DNA of 5,351 nt from Bacillota bacterium (GTDB taxonomy: Bacteria > Bacillota_A > Clostridia > Clostridiales > Clostridiaceae). Location: contig JAKBFR010000151.1 of assembly GCA_021837545.1 (NCBI GenBank), positions 1-5,351 of the forward strand, in the 5' to 3' direction. Positions 5,338-5,351 of the stretch are shown here, piece after piece (position 1 is the first letter of the stretch; each line of letters starts with the position of its first letter). The position numbers were made by a program, and so were the translations under genes. The notes below the pieces were generated by a model, which saw only the letters and a list, made by a program, of their open reading frames with translations, ran no database searches and was not told the DNA's origin.

Positions 5338-5351
5338 TAAAACTTTTGACT

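Overview
The window looks like chromosomal DNA of a low-GC, spore-forming Firmicute, most likely Clostridium sensu stricto. The evidence is the very AT-rich base composition, strong AGGAGG-type ribosome binding sites, a T-box leader, a DUF4250 gene and an alpha/beta-type small acid-soluble spore protein (SASP) of the clostridial kind. No mobile element, CRISPR array, rRNA or tRNA gene was recognised.

Left part, minus strand. Positions 1-249 hold most of a T-box leader, with its promoter at 256-282, reading out of the window to the left. The specifier loop appears to present UGG (Trp), so the unseen gene is probably a tryptophan gene. Next comes a minus-strand cluster, listed in transcription order: a TtcA-like PP-loop tRNA-thiolation protein (3427-2561), a DUF4250 protein (2472-2284), a 36-residue membrane microprotein (2248-2138) and a PAS-GGDEF-EAL protein (2107-359). 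The last has a damaged GGDEF motif and an intact EAL site, so it is read as a c-di-GMP phosphodiesterase. A 14-bp terminator hairpin closes the cluster at 306-347. No strong terminator separates the four genes, so they may be partly co-transcribed.

Middle. The 5' region of the TtcA-like gene (about 3459-3584) is an island of clearly higher GC in AT-rich DNA. It carries three tandem short inverted repeats with compensatory arm changes, a perfect 10-bp palindrome, a tandem 8-bp duplication and an 8-bp hairpin. It is either a structured mRNA leader or a dispersed repeat. From about 3604 to 4150 the DNA is very AT-rich, with only weak traces of a decayed reading frame.

Right part, plus strand. 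A solitary ECF-transporter S component (4291-4884) sits behind a good promoter and a leader of about 97 nt. In that leader a 7-base repeat offers two mutually exclusive partners for one segment, one of them overlapping the ribosome binding site, which is the layout of a translational switch. A terminator follows. Last is the SASP gene (5087-5272) with its own leader hairpin and a strong terminator.

The genes belong to different routine processes: amino-acid sensing, tRNA thiolation, c-di-GMP turnover, vitamin uptake and spore DNA protection. The least explained parts are the two structured leaders, upstream of the TtcA-like gene and of the ECF gene.
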